64,000 nt of DNA, taken from positions 1 to 64,000 of the forward strand of contig JAZOCC010000035.1 of assembly GCA_045596385.1 (NCBI GenBank). The letters run 5' to 3'. The notes below the pieces were generated by a model. The model saw only the letters and a program-made list of their open reading frames with translations, was not told the origin of the DNA and did not search any database. The translations under genes were made by a program, and so were the position numbers. This stretch comes from SIG307 sp045596385 (GTDB taxonomy: Bacteria > Bacillota > Clostridia > Lachnospirales > Lachnospiraceae). Below, piece after piece: positions 14,454 to 23,618 of the stretch (position 1 is the stretch's first letter; the number at the start of each line of letters is the position of its first letter).

Positions 14454-14532
14454 AATGAACTCCCCATAATCATAATTTTTCTCTATCGTAATACTGAAGT
14501 ATTTCAAGACCGGTTCCGCAATACGGACATTT

Positions 14533-15372
14533 TTACAAGCGTTTCAGCTCCGGATTTTCCCCGGTATACATATCCAGTCTGTGAATCCGGAACTTTAGTT
14601 CATCTAACGCTTCACAGCCTAAGAATTTTGCAAACGCCTCCATCACAAGCTCCGGCTTAATATTGTCGGAACTGCCGGCGGATACACGTAAAAGTACGGA
14701 AAACAAGCCTTTTTCCGCACAACTAGCCTTCTGCTCTGCCGCAAAGTCCGGGATTTCCGGCACTTCATAGAAGGTATTGTCGTTCTTACGTGCTGCCACC
14801 TCAGGTAACGATGCCTCAACGGTATTCCCGGACACCGTTCCGACCACTGCTCCGTATAAAAACGACTTTAAATCCACTTCGGTCTCGGTATTGGACTTTT
14901 TTACCTTCTTAATTACTGAAATGTGCTCTTGTCCAAAGAAATGCGCCCAGGCCTCATTTAATTCCGCTAATGACTTTGTCCCAAGGAAGGTATCGTTTTC
15001 CTTGACCGTTACGAGATAATCCGCCGCTGTTACCAAAGACATGGCGGTTTCTCTTCTGCGGCCGTTCACCGGGTCCGGAAGAATGTGGGCGGAAAGTACC
15101 GTAAAGCCCTCTACCATGGACGTGTTTAAGGCCTCCACAATCTCCTGCGGCGTATAGTCTGCCGTAAGTTCCATGTCCATGTATTCGCCCTCACTGGTGA
15201 TACCGACACCTAACGGTGATGCAAAGGACATAATCTGATGCGGGTGAAACCCTTGAGAATATGCGATTTTTAGTCCCGATCTGCGGACTGCCTTCTGGAA
15301 ATAACGCAGTACATCCAGATGTCCGATAAACTTCACCGCACCGTATTTTGCAAAACGTACTCTGACATTCAT
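14533..15372 (-). CDS. DUF2344 / TIGR03936-family radical SAM-linked protein
   Basis: A 279-residue protein beginning MNVRVRFAKYGAVKFIGHLDVLRYFQKAVRRS and continuing YSQGFHPHQIMSFASPLGVG, the signature of DUF2344. In many bacteria this domain is fused to, or encoded next to, the TIGR03960 radical SAM protein. Here it starts 22 bp after that gene's stop. The pair is thought to modify RNA or a ribosomal component, but the reaction is not known to me. AAAGGAG precedes the ATG. Confidence 0.88.
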   Translation of the reverse strand: MNVRVRFAKYGAVKFIGHLDVLRYFQKAVRRSGLKIAYSQGFHPHQIMSFASPLGVGITSEGEYMDMELTADYTPQEIVEALNTSMVEGFTVLSAHILPDPVNGRRRETAMSLVTAADYLVTVKENDTFLGTKSLAELNEAWAHFFGQEHISVIKKVKKSNTETEVDLKSFLYGAVVGTVSGNTVEASLPEVAARKNDNTFYEVPEIPDFAAEQKASCAEKGLFSVLLRVSAGSSDNIKPELVMEAFAKFLGCEALDELKFRIHRLDMYTGENPELKRL

Positions 15373-15394
15373 AACTAATCTCCTTTTAAACGGA

Positions 15395-17326
15395 TTAACA
15401 ATCCGGGATTAAAACCTCATTGGAAATACTTTCTCCTGCCTCATTCCGCGGTTCGTAACAAACACCGCCGTGGAACTGGGCTGCACCGCAGCCTGCACAG
15501 CCCTTACGGCAATTTGGGGTCACAATCCCCTCTTTACTCTTTTCGTACTCTCTGTATAAAAAGCTTCTGGAAATGCCGGCATCAATGAAATCCCACGGAA
15601 GTAATTCGTCCTTATCACGCTCTCTGGAGGTGTAAAACTCCAAAGAAAGTCCGGTCTTAGTGAATTGGTTCATCCAGATATCGTTCCGGAAGTACTCGGA
15701 CCAGGAATCAAAGAGACATCCGTCCTTATATGCGCCTTCGATCAGTGCCGCACACCGTCTGTCGCCTCTTGCAAATACACCCTCAAGCATGGTGACATCC
15801 GTATCATGCCAGTTGTATTTGATACTCTTTGCGTTTAACTGTTCTTTAATGGCTCCGGAAAGCACCTTTCGTGCGGATACAAACTCCTCCGGTGTAGCCA
15901 TACGTACCCACTGGAACGGGGTAAACGGCTTCGGTACAAAGAAGGAAGTACTGGTGGTAATCTGTACCTTCCCCTTACGCTCCGACTTCGGTATGGTATC
16001 GTAATACGCCTTTGCAATCTCGTTACTAAGCTCTGCAATGGCCTTAATATCCTCTTCCTGCTCTCCCGGCAGACCAAGCATGAAATACAGCTTCACCTTG
16101 TTCCAACCGCCCTTAAAGGCCTCGGTGGCACCGGCAAGAATCACTTCCTCGGTCAATCCCTTATTAATCACATCACGCATCCGCTGACTGCCTGCTTCCG
16201 GAGCAAAGGTCAGACTGGATTTCGTAATATCCTGCACTTTATTCATTACATCCAGAGCAAAGGCATCGATACGAAGAGACGGCAGGGAAATGTTCACTCC
16301 GTCGTTCTGGAACGTATCGATTAAGTAATATACTAGCTCTTTCAAGCAGGAATAATCGCTGGAGCTTAAGGAAGACAGGGAAATCTCCTCATGTCCCGTG
16401 GAACGCAGCATCTTTGTGGCCAAATCCTTTAAAAACGCCACGTTACGCTCACGAATCGGGCGATACAGCATACCTGCCTGACAGAAGCGACAGCCGCGGA
16501 TACAACCGCGCTGAATCTCCAGTACCACACGGTCCTGAATCGCACGAATAAACGGCACCAACGGCTTTTCAGGATAATAGGTATCGGAAAGCTCCATTTC
16601 CACCTGCTTTCGGATGGTTTTCTTTGCATGAGCATTGTTCGGCTCAAAAGAAGCCAATGTGCCGTCTTCCTTATAGGTCACATCATAAAACTGCGGTACA
16701 TACATACCTTCGATATCCGCAACGATTTCAAGAAATTCGCGACGACTGCCGCCTTTTGCCTTATGCTCCTTATACTTGTCCAAAATCTCGTTATAAACGG
16801 TTTCTCCCTCACCCAAATAGAAGAAATCAAAGAAATCCGCCAACGGTTCCGGATTATAGGCGCACGGACCGCCTCCGATGACAATCGGGTCCTCCTCGGT
16901 ACGGTCAACCGCATGAAGCGGAATTCCTGCCAAATCAAGGATTTGTAAAATATTCGTATAACACATCTCGTACTGCAGCGTAATTCCCAGAAAATCAAAC
17001 TCCTTTAACGGTTCCTGGGATTCCAACGCAAACAGTGGAATCTGCTGTTCTCTTAAAATCTTATCCATATCCGGCCACGGCGAATACACACGCTCACAGT
17101 AGGTATCCTCTCTCCGGTTAAACATATCATATAAAATCTGAATACCGAGATGAGACATACCTACCTCGTACACATCCGGAAAACACATACAAAACCGAAT
17201 ATCTACCTCTCTCGGATTCTTACGAATCATATTTACTTCACCGCCGATGTAGCGTGCCGGCTTATCCACCGCCATTAAAATTTCATCGGACAGCGCTAAT
17301 TTACGTGTATAAACTGTATCTGACAT
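15395..17326 (-). CDS. TIGR03960-family B12-binding-like radical SAM protein
   Basis: A 643-residue protein. The N-terminal part (about 1-200) resembles B12-binding-like domains of radical SAM enzymes (CFPDVYEVGMSHLGIQILYDMFN, then GGPCAYNPEPLADFFDFFYLGEGE). The radical SAM core has the cluster motif CIRGCRFCQAG. A C-terminal cysteine pair in NCRKGCAGCGAAQ may bind another cluster. The ATG reading MSDTVY is 5 nt after GGAGG. Transcribed with the DUF2344 gene. Function unknown beyond the superfamily. Confidence 0.88.
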   Translation of the reverse strand: MSDTVYTRKLALSDEILMAVDKPARYIGGEVNMIRKNPREVDIRFCMCFPDVYEVGMSHLGIQILYDMFNRREDTYCERVYSPWPDMDKILREQQIPLFALESQEPLKEFDFLGITLQYEMCYTNILQILDLAGIPLHAVDRTEEDPIVIGGGPCAYNPEPLADFFDFFYLGEGETVYNEILDKYKEHKAKGGSRREFLEIVADIEGMYVPQFYDVTYKEDGTLASFEPNNAHAKKTIRKQVEMELSDTYYPEKPLVPFIRAIQDRVVLEIQRGCIRGCRFCQAGMLYRPIRERNVAFLKDLATKMLRSTGHEEISLSSLSSSDYSCLKELVYYLIDTFQNDGVNISLPSLRIDAFALDVMNKVQDITKSSLTFAPEAGSQRMRDVINKGLTEEVILAGATEAFKGGWNKVKLYFMLGLPGEQEEDIKAIAELSNEIAKAYYDTIPKSERKGKVQITTSTSFFVPKPFTPFQWVRMATPEEFVSARKVLSGAIKEQLNAKSIKYNWHDTDVTMLEGVFARGDRRCAALIEGAYKDGCLFDSWSEYFRNDIWMNQFTKTGLSLEFYTSRERDKDELLPWDFIDAGISRSFLYREYEKSKEGIVTPNCRKGCAGCGAAQFHGGVCYEPRNEAGESISNEVLIPDC

Positions 17327-17356
17327 TATTTCCTCCAAATAACAAAGACTATCGAT

Positions 17357-17385
17357 AGTATAGCATAAAATCTTCCCCGCGTAAA
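17357..17385 (-). promoter_or_regulatory. Promoter of the radical SAM operon
   Basis: TTTACG (complement of 17380-17385) and TATACT (complement of 17357-17362) with a 17-bp spacer, about 30 bp upstream of the start codon. Confidence 0.55.
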
Positions 17386-17410
17386 GAATAAGAATATGTC
17401 GGAATTTTTG

Positions 17411-17439
17411 TTGAATTTCTCTTTCGTTTACGGTATACT
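17411..17439 (+). promoter_or_regulatory. Promoter of the zinc-ribbon membrane protein
   Basis: TTGAAT (17411-17416) and TATACT (17434-17439) with a 17-bp spacer, divergent from the radical SAM promoter. Confidence 0.6.
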
Positions 17440-17506
17440 TGTTGTATGTGAAAAATAGAGAGTTATGTCTGGTTTTTCATAAAAAGTTAATTGGAGGTTT
17501 GTTACT

Positions 17507-18421
17507 ATGCCGTGGTGTCCGAATTGTAAAACGGAGTATCGTGAGGGGATTACTCATTGTGCCGATTGTAAGGTGGAATTGGTGGCCGAATATAAGGATG
17601 TTGTGTTGAAAAACGCAACCGCGATGTTGGTTCAGGTAGAGTCCGACCAGCAGGCTTTTGTTGAAAAGTTACGTAAGTTTCTGGAATATTCCGGGATTAC
17701 CTCCGCTGTACTTGAGGAGGAAGAATTTACCGGGGTTTATGTTGCTCCGGAGGATTTGAATAAAGCGAAGAAGTGTTTCAAAGCCTTCTATTCCGTAGAA
17801 ACAGAAATGGTAATGCAAAAGGCGGCCGAGGCTGCGTTCATGAAAGGGAAAGAATTCGATTATTTCGGAGATGACGAAGAAGACGAGGAAGAAACGCAGG
17901 AAGAATCCGCTGATGATGTTGCAGATAAAGCTACGAAGGATGATGCGGAAAGTGTCGAGGAACGTGCGGCGGCCAAATATGTCAGTGCTGCATCCCGGTA
18001 CGAAGATTACCGTTCTTCCGGTATTACGTTCACGATTTTGGGTGGACTTGGTGTGATTTTTGCGATACTTAATTTTATGGAAGTATTTACCTTGTTCGGT
18101 TCTACCTTCTCTTCCGTTGTATTGTTTGTAATGTTCGGTATTTTCCTTGCGCTTGGTGTGTTCTCTTTTGTGAAGGCGGGCAAGCTTAAAGAAGGCGCCG
18201 AACTTGAGAATAAAACGGTAGCAGAGGCAAAGGCCTGGATGGAAAAGAATTTTACCAAGGATATGTTAAGAGAAGGTGCATCGGAATCCGAAGAGGAAGT
18301 GACCTCGGAAGAACTCCTCTACATAGAGCGCCTGGATACGCTGGTAAAGCGTTTATCGGAAGCGTTCCCTGACCTTAAGCACTCTTTGGCAGAACAGCTG
18401 GTAGAGGAATTCTTCGGTTAA
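17507..18421 (+). CDS. Zinc-ribbon and DUF2007-like membrane protein
   Basis: A 304-residue protein. Residues 4-23 (CPNCKTEYREGITHCADCK) form a four-cysteine zinc ribbon. Residues about 37-100 resemble the DUF2007 signal-transducer fold (QAFVEKLRKFLEYSGI...VYVAPEDLNKAKK). A very acidic linker follows (DDEEDEEETQEES, about 122-150). Two membrane helices lie at about 173-192 and 198-220. The acidic C-terminus is predicted helical. It is one of the few plus-strand genes. It converges on the SNF2 gene with only 15 bp between the stops and no visible terminator. Function unknown. Confidence 0.7.
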   Translation: MPWCPNCKTEYREGITHCADCKVELVAEYKDVVLKNATAMLVQVESDQQAFVEKLRKFLEYSGITSAVLEEEEFTGVYVAPEDLNKAKKCFKAFYSVETEMVMQKAAEAAFMKGKEFDYFGDDEEDEEETQEESADDVADKATKDDAESVEERAAAKYVSAASRYEDYRSSGITFTILGGLGVIFAILNFMEVFTLFGSTFSSVVLFVMFGIFLALGVFSFVKAGKLKEGAELENKTVAEAKAWMEKNFTKDMLREGASESEEEVTSEELLYIERLDTLVKRLSEAFPDLKHSLAEQLVEEFFG

Positions 18422-18436
18422 TTGTTTGTTGTGATG

Positions 18437-21400
18437 TTATGCTTCCGGATCGGCGAACAGCTCCCGGATTTCTTCCTCCGTCAGTTTGTTAAGGAAGGTT
18501 TCTCCTGCTTCGATGACGGCGTTGAACAAATCCTGTTTCTTTTGCTGTAACCGGAATATCTTTTCTTCAATGGTACCCTTGGTGAGAAGCTTGATGACAT
18601 GCACATTCTTCTCCTGCCCGATCCGATGAGCACGGTCGGAGGCCTGGTCTTCCACCGCAGGGTTCCACCAAGGATCAAAATGAATGACTGTGTCGGCGCC
18701 GGTTAAGTTAAGACCGGTGCCGCCTGCTTTTAAGGAGATTAAAAACAGATCGCCTTCTCCTGCATTAAAACGTTTTACAAAATCTCTACGCTCTGCCGGC
18801 TTGGTGGTTCCGCACAAGTAAAAGAACGGAATCTCCGCCTCGGTCAGGGCGTCTTTTAATAACTCCAACATGGTTGTAAACTGAGAAAACACAAGGATGC
18901 GGTGTCCGTTTTCCCGCAGCTCGTCCATAATCTGCAAAAACAGGGAAACCTTCCCGCTTCCGCCTTCGTAATTTTCCAAAAACATGCCCGGATGACAGCA
19001 AATCTGACGCAATCTTGTGAGAGCAGCCAGAATCTGCATCCTGCTCTTTTCGAAGCCAACACGGGAAATTTCGTCGGAAATCTCATTTCTGGCCTGCTGT
19101 GCATAGGACAAATACAGCTTTCTCTGTTCTTCTGTCAGCTCCGTTACCAGCTTGGTTTCAATCTTATCCGGCAGTTCCGCCAAAACATCCTTTTTCATAC
19201 GACGCAGTAAAAACGGCTTAATTCTGCGGCTCAGCTGTTGTAATACGCCGGTCTCTCCCTTGGATGCGGGACGTTCGAACCGTTTTGCGAATCTCGTATA
19301 AGAGAACAAATACCCCGGCATGATAAAATCAAAAATGGACCAAAGCTCCGACAGGGAATTCTCAATCGGTGTACCGGTCAGGGCAAACCGGGTCTTTGCA
19401 TGAAGCCCCTTAACGGAACGTGCGTTACCGGTCATGGCGTTTTTAATAAACTGCGCCTCGTCAATGAATACGGTATGGAACTGCTTTTCACTGTAGTACG
19501 GCAAATCTCTGCGCAGAAGCGGATAAGACGTGATATAAAGATCGCACTCTCCGCTTTCTGTCAGGCGTGCTCTGCGATCCTCAGGCGTGCCCTGGATAAT
19601 CTTTACCCGCAGGTGCGGTGCGTAGGTTTCAACCTCATCCAGCCAGTTGTATACCAAAGAAGTCGGACATACCACCAAAAACGGAGTTTCGGAAAACTTC
19701 TCCGTCTCCAGCAAGGATGCCATATAGGTGATGGCCTGCAATGTCTTACCCAGACCCATATCATCGGCTAAAATACCGCCGAAGCCGTTGTCCGACAGCA
19801 TGCGAAGCCAGGAAAATCCCACCTTCTGATAACCTCTGAGTTCGATTTGAATCTTTTCCGGCACCTGATAATTTTGTGCCTCCGGATCATGAAGCCGCGC
19901 AAGAAACGCGGAAAAATGCCGGCCCTTTGTCACTTCGAAGCCGAACTCCTGCGGAGCTGCGTCCAGATAGACCGCATGGCTTTTCGAAATCTTAAGCACT
20001 CCGTTTTTATCAAAATCCCGATAGGACAAATTCATATTATCCAACAGTTCTGCCGCTTTCACAAACATTTCGTCGGTTAAATCGATAAAACTGCCGTCGT
20101 TTAAGCGATGATAGGTCTTTTTCTGGCGGTAGGAATGGAAAATCGCCCGCAATTCTTCGCCGGAAATGTCCTCATATTGGAACTCCACCTGCAACAAATC
20201 CTCTCCCGGCGGCATGGAAATGCCCATATGCGCCGGTGTGTTTCTGCGGAGACGCATTTTTGCGAAGGCGTCCGAGGAAAACAGCTCTGCGTAAGCGGAA
20301 AGGTCGGAAAGCCCCTGGGTGAGCAAGGTATAAATCCCGTCCTCCTGCTTCAATAAATAGAAACCGTTATGAGGCTCAAAACCGTACATAGCCAGTGCGG
20401 TGCATACTTCTTCCTCTTTTTCTTTTTCACGCACAAGAATATACCCGCCCTTTACGTTTGGCGAGTCAAACATATTGAATTCATGGTCGCCGTACACAAA
20501 GGAAACCTTTGCCTGTACGCCGTCATGGAACAAATCAAAGTAAATTTTTGCGGAAAACGGCAGGGTAAGATAACGGTCCTGCACCTCCTCCGGAATTTCC
20601 ACCTGCATGGAATCGTGAATCACCGGAAGCACATGCTCCAAAAAGGCATCCCGCTCCCTCTCTTCAAATACCAGCGCGTCCTTTTCCTCTCCCAAACTGG
20701 AATAAAACGGTAAATAGGTCTTCATAAAGCGGGCATCCGGTAAATACAGCGCATTGTCACGTAACAGCAGGGAGCCGTCCGCGGTAATCGGAATGACCTT
20801 CTCATTTTCCTTATAATCCATGGTCAAAAACTCGTTTTGCATGGAAATATCGTACTCAATGCGTGGATTTCCCTTTACAAAACGTACACCTTCAAGCTCC
20901 GTACCCGATAAAACCAACGTATAGGTAAGGTCCTTACATTGAGATAAAATTTTGGCAAGAAGTCTTCGGTTTAACTGGATTTTCGCCTTTTGGAACAGCT
21001 GCATACTGCCGGAACCGTCCAGTACCTCTAAAATCTCCAGATATGCCAAAAGCTCCTGCAAAAGCCGCTCGGAAGCATGGTCAAAGCTGCTCTCGCTCGG
21101 CAGATAACAGAATTCTTTTCCGAGAATAATGCTCTTTTTCTCCTTGTAATCCATTAAGAAACGTTTTAACATCTGGACGCGGTACATTTTGGTACTGCCG
21201 ACACGCAGAGATAAATACACCGGGTCCGCATCCGTACGAAGTAACCCCGGAATCTCGATACAAGGTTCGATATGATAAATATCCTTATCGTAATTCGGTT
21301 CTCCCGCATCCATGAAATACTGAATGATTTTTCCGGCTCTGGCATCCGCAGAGGAATGTGCCGTACCGTTTTTCTTCTCCTTCTGCTCCAGATACTGTTG

Positions 21401-21673
21401 CAAATACAAAAGCGCCGCCACGGAATGCTTACAGGCACCTTTCTGACTGTACATAGCCGGACAATTGCAGGAAAATTCCACATCCTGTTCCGGTGTTTCT
21501 TCCACCGTGACACGATATTTTTGATTTCCCTGAACGGTAAAAGTATATATTTTCTTGTTTTTGGAGCATGCGGCATGAATCACACGCTTGTCCTTAAAAT
21601 AGGCAAGCCCGCGCTGAAACACCGCTTCATTGGCGGCAAGATTTTGGATTTTACTTCTGGAAAGTCGTATCAT
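18437..21673 (-). CDS. SWIM-domain SNF2-family DNA translocase
   Basis: A 1078-residue protein. A SWIM zinc finger (CNCPAMYSQKGACKHSVAALL, about 68-86) is followed by a long bacterial SNF2-associated region (about 130-590). The two-lobed SNF2 ATPase comes next: Walker A DDMGLGKT near 640, DEAQ in FIDEAQFIK near 740, LTGTPIENSLSELWSIFDF, and motif VI DRAHRIGQ near the C-terminus. Bacterial SWIM/SNF2 proteins are presumed RNA-polymerase- or DNA-remodelling ATPases. ATG at 21673 is chosen (GAGAGGTG 6 nt before it); a GTG three codons earlier lies inside that ribosome site. Single-gene unit. Confidence 0.92.
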   Translation of the reverse strand: MIRLSRSKIQNLAANEAVFQRGLAYFKDKRVIHAACSKNKKIYTFTVQGNQKYRVTVEETPEQDVEFSCNCPAMYSQKGACKHSVAALLYLQQYLEQKEKKNGTAHSSADARAGKIIQYFMDAGEPNYDKDIYHIEPCIEIPGLLRTDADPVYLSLRVGSTKMYRVQMLKRFLMDYKEKKSIILGKEFCYLPSESSFDHASERLLQELLAYLEILEVLDGSGSMQLFQKAKIQLNRRLLAKILSQCKDLTYTLVLSGTELEGVRFVKGNPRIEYDISMQNEFLTMDYKENEKVIPITADGSLLLRDNALYLPDARFMKTYLPFYSSLGEEKDALVFEERERDAFLEHVLPVIHDSMQVEIPEEVQDRYLTLPFSAKIYFDLFHDGVQAKVSFVYGDHEFNMFDSPNVKGGYILVREKEKEEEVCTALAMYGFEPHNGFYLLKQEDGIYTLLTQGLSDLSAYAELFSSDAFAKMRLRRNTPAHMGISMPPGEDLLQVEFQYEDISGEELRAIFHSYRQKKTYHRLNDGSFIDLTDEMFVKAAELLDNMNLSYRDFDKNGVLKISKSHAVYLDAAPQEFGFEVTKGRHFSAFLARLHDPEAQNYQVPEKIQIELRGYQKVGFSWLRMLSDNGFGGILADDMGLGKTLQAITYMASLLETEKFSETPFLVVCPTSLVYNWLDEVETYAPHLRVKIIQGTPEDRRARLTESGECDLYITSYPLLRRDLPYYSEKQFHTVFIDEAQFIKNAMTGNARSVKGLHAKTRFALTGTPIENSLSELWSIFDFIMPGYLFSYTRFAKRFERPASKGETGVLQQLSRRIKPFLLRRMKKDVLAELPDKIETKLVTELTEEQRKLYLSYAQQARNEISDEISRVGFEKSRMQILAALTRLRQICCHPGMFLENYEGGSGKVSLFLQIMDELRENGHRILVFSQFTTMLELLKDALTEAEIPFFYLCGTTKPAERRDFVKRFNAGEGDLFLISLKAGGTGLNLTGADTVIHFDPWWNPAVEDQASDRAHRIGQEKNVHVIKLLTKGTIEEKIFRLQQKKQDLFNAVIEAGETFLNKLTEEEIRELFADPEA

Positions 21674-21828
21674 ATGCAGCACCTCTCAAAAACAAGTGAT
21701 TCTCCGTAACAATTCATTATAACACGGATTTGAGGATAATTCTACTGATTTTTCCTTGAAAATTGCACGTTTTACAGGTTGTATATCGCTGTTATATTCA
21801 CTATTTCCACGAAAATTTGAATTTACAC

Positions 21829-21857
21829 TTGAATTTTAGAACAAACAGTATTAAAAT
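21829..21857 (+). promoter_or_regulatory. Promoter of the SulP transporter
   Basis: TTGAAT (21829-21834) and TAAAAT (21852-21857) with a 17-bp spacer, 27 bp before the start codon's ribosome site region. Confidence 0.6.
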
Positions 21858-21884
21858 AAAGCCCGCACAAAGGAGGAAGTATAA

Positions 21885-23564
21885 ATGAAACCGAAGCTGT
21901 TCAGTGTTTTGAAACACTACAATGCAAAACAATTTTTCTTAGATATGAAGGCCGGTATTATTGTGGCCATTATTGCTCTCCCGTTGTCCATCGCATTTGC
22001 CCTTGGCTGCGGTGTTTCTCCGGAAAAAGGAATATATTCCGCAATTATTTCCGGTATTATTGTGGCGCTTCTTGGCGGAAGCCGTGTTCAGATTACCGGT
22101 CCGACGGGTGCGTTTATTGTTATAACCCAGTCCGTCATTGCGGGCTACGGTACCCAGGGATTAATTATTTCTACGATTATGGCAGGTATTATGCTTGTTT
22201 TATTCGGTGTATTTCATTTGGGAAAGCTGATTAAGTTTATTCCGTCTCCGATTACCATCGGCTTTACCGGCGGTATTGCCATTACGATCGCGACTCTTGA
22301 GGTAAAGGATTTCCTTGGCTTTGAAATTGCGAAGATGCCGACCTCTTTCCTCGGAAAATGGAGTACGTATATCGCAAATTTCAAAAATATTAACTGGCAG
22401 GCGCTGGTACTCGGACTGGTTAGTATCGTTATTCTTGTAATTTGGCCGAAAATCAACAAAACCATTCCGAATTCTTTTGTAGCGCTTGTCATCGGCACCG
22501 CAGCCGCATATTTCTTAAAGCTGGATGTGGCGCTTCTCGGTGATATTCCGAAGACACTTTCCGTTGCAAAAATTGAAGGTGTACAGTTTGATGATTTGTT
22601 CCATCTTATGTCTCCGGCCTTTACCATTGCGATTCTGGTTGCCATGCAGGCTCTGTTATCCGCTGTGGTAACCGACGGTATGATAAACAGTAAGCATAAG
22701 CCGAATGCAGAGCTTCTCGGTCAGGGTGTAGCGAATATTGTTCTCGGATGTTTCGGTTGCATTCCGGCTACCGGCGGTGTTGCACGTTCCATCGCAAACG
22801 CAAAGAACGGCGGACGTACGCCGATTGCACTGGTATTCCACAGCCTTACACTTTTGGCTATGCTGTTGTTTGGTATGCCGCTGATTAAGCTGGTACCGAG
22901 ACCTGTCTTGGCGGCAATTCTTTTGGTGGTATCCTACAATATGTTTAACGTAAAAGCGTTCCTTGCATACCGTAAGGCGCCGAAGTCCGATGCTATCGTG
23001 CTCATTACCTCCTGTGTACTGACCTTTGCGTTTGATTTGGTTATTGCTATTGAAGTAGGTATCGTACTCTCCTGCGTTCTTTTCATGAAGCGTATGTCCG
23101 ATGTGACCGACGTTTCCGGTTGGAAATATGTACGAGATACCCATCTCCCGGAGGAAGAAAACGACCCGGAACATATTTCGTTAAAGGAAGTGCCGGAAGG
23201 TACGGAAGTATTCGAAGTAAATGGTCCGATGTTCTTCGGTGCGGTAGACAAGCTGCTCCGCTTAAAGCACCAGACCATGAAAAAGGATACAAAGGTAGTT
23301 ATCATCCGTATGCGTGGCGTTCCGGCAATCGATGTTACTGCCATGAATACCTTAAAGGACGTAACCAAGGACTTAAAGGAATACGGCATTACCGTAATCT
23401 TCTCTCATGTGCTGGAACAGCCGCGTTCCATTATGGAGAAAAATGGCTTTATTTCCACCATCGGTGCCGACAATTTCTGTGAAAACATCGATGCGGCTCT
23501 GGAACGTGCGAATGTTTTGATTTCCGCTAAGAATGCAATGGAAGAGGCTGTCGCGACGGTATAA
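21885..23564 (+). CDS. SulP-family anion transporter with STAS domain
   Basis: A 559-residue SLC26/SulP transporter. About 11-12 membrane segments lie in residues 25-410, including DMKAGIIVAIIALPLSIAFALGCGVSPEKGIYSAI and GSRVQITGPTGAFIVI, both SulP signatures. A cytoplasmic STAS domain (about 445-550) carries VNGPMFFGAVDKL and VVIIRMRGVPAIDVTAMNTL. Substrate (sulfate, bicarbonate or another anion) cannot be read from sequence. No carbonic anhydrase or sulfate-assimilation gene is adjacent. AGGAGG precedes the ATG. It has its own promoter and a terminator-like hairpin. Confidence 0.92.
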   Translation: MKPKLFSVLKHYNAKQFFLDMKAGIIVAIIALPLSIAFALGCGVSPEKGIYSAIISGIIVALLGGSRVQITGPTGAFIVITQSVIAGYGTQGLIISTIMAGIMLVLFGVFHLGKLIKFIPSPITIGFTGGIAITIATLEVKDFLGFEIAKMPTSFLGKWSTYIANFKNINWQALVLGLVSIVILVIWPKINKTIPNSFVALVIGTAAAYFLKLDVALLGDIPKTLSVAKIEGVQFDDLFHLMSPAFTIAILVAMQALLSAVVTDGMINSKHKPNAELLGQGVANIVLGCFGCIPATGGVARSIANAKNGGRTPIALVFHSLTLLAMLLFGMPLIKLVPRPVLAAILLVVSYNMFNVKAFLAYRKAPKSDAIVLITSCVLTFAFDLVIAIEVGIVLSCVLFMKRMSDVTDVSGWKYVRDTHLPEEENDPEHISLKEVPEGTEVFEVNGPMFFGAVDKLLRLKHQTMKKDTKVVIIRMRGVPAIDVTAMNTLKDVTKDLKEYGITVIFSHVLEQPRSIMEKNGFISTIGADNFCENIDAALERANVLISAKNAMEEAVATV

Positions 23565-23585
23565 GCTGTTGCAATGCCGTAATAC

Positions 23586-23618
23586 GCGGAATCAGTAGTT
23601 CAATCCGCTTATTCTTTT
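23586..23618 (+). terminator. Terminator of the SulP gene
   Basis: GCGGA (23586-23590) pairs with TCCGC (23104 offset: 23604-23608) around a 13-nt loop and is followed by TTATTCTTTT. The stem is short, so confidence is moderate. Confidence 0.45.
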
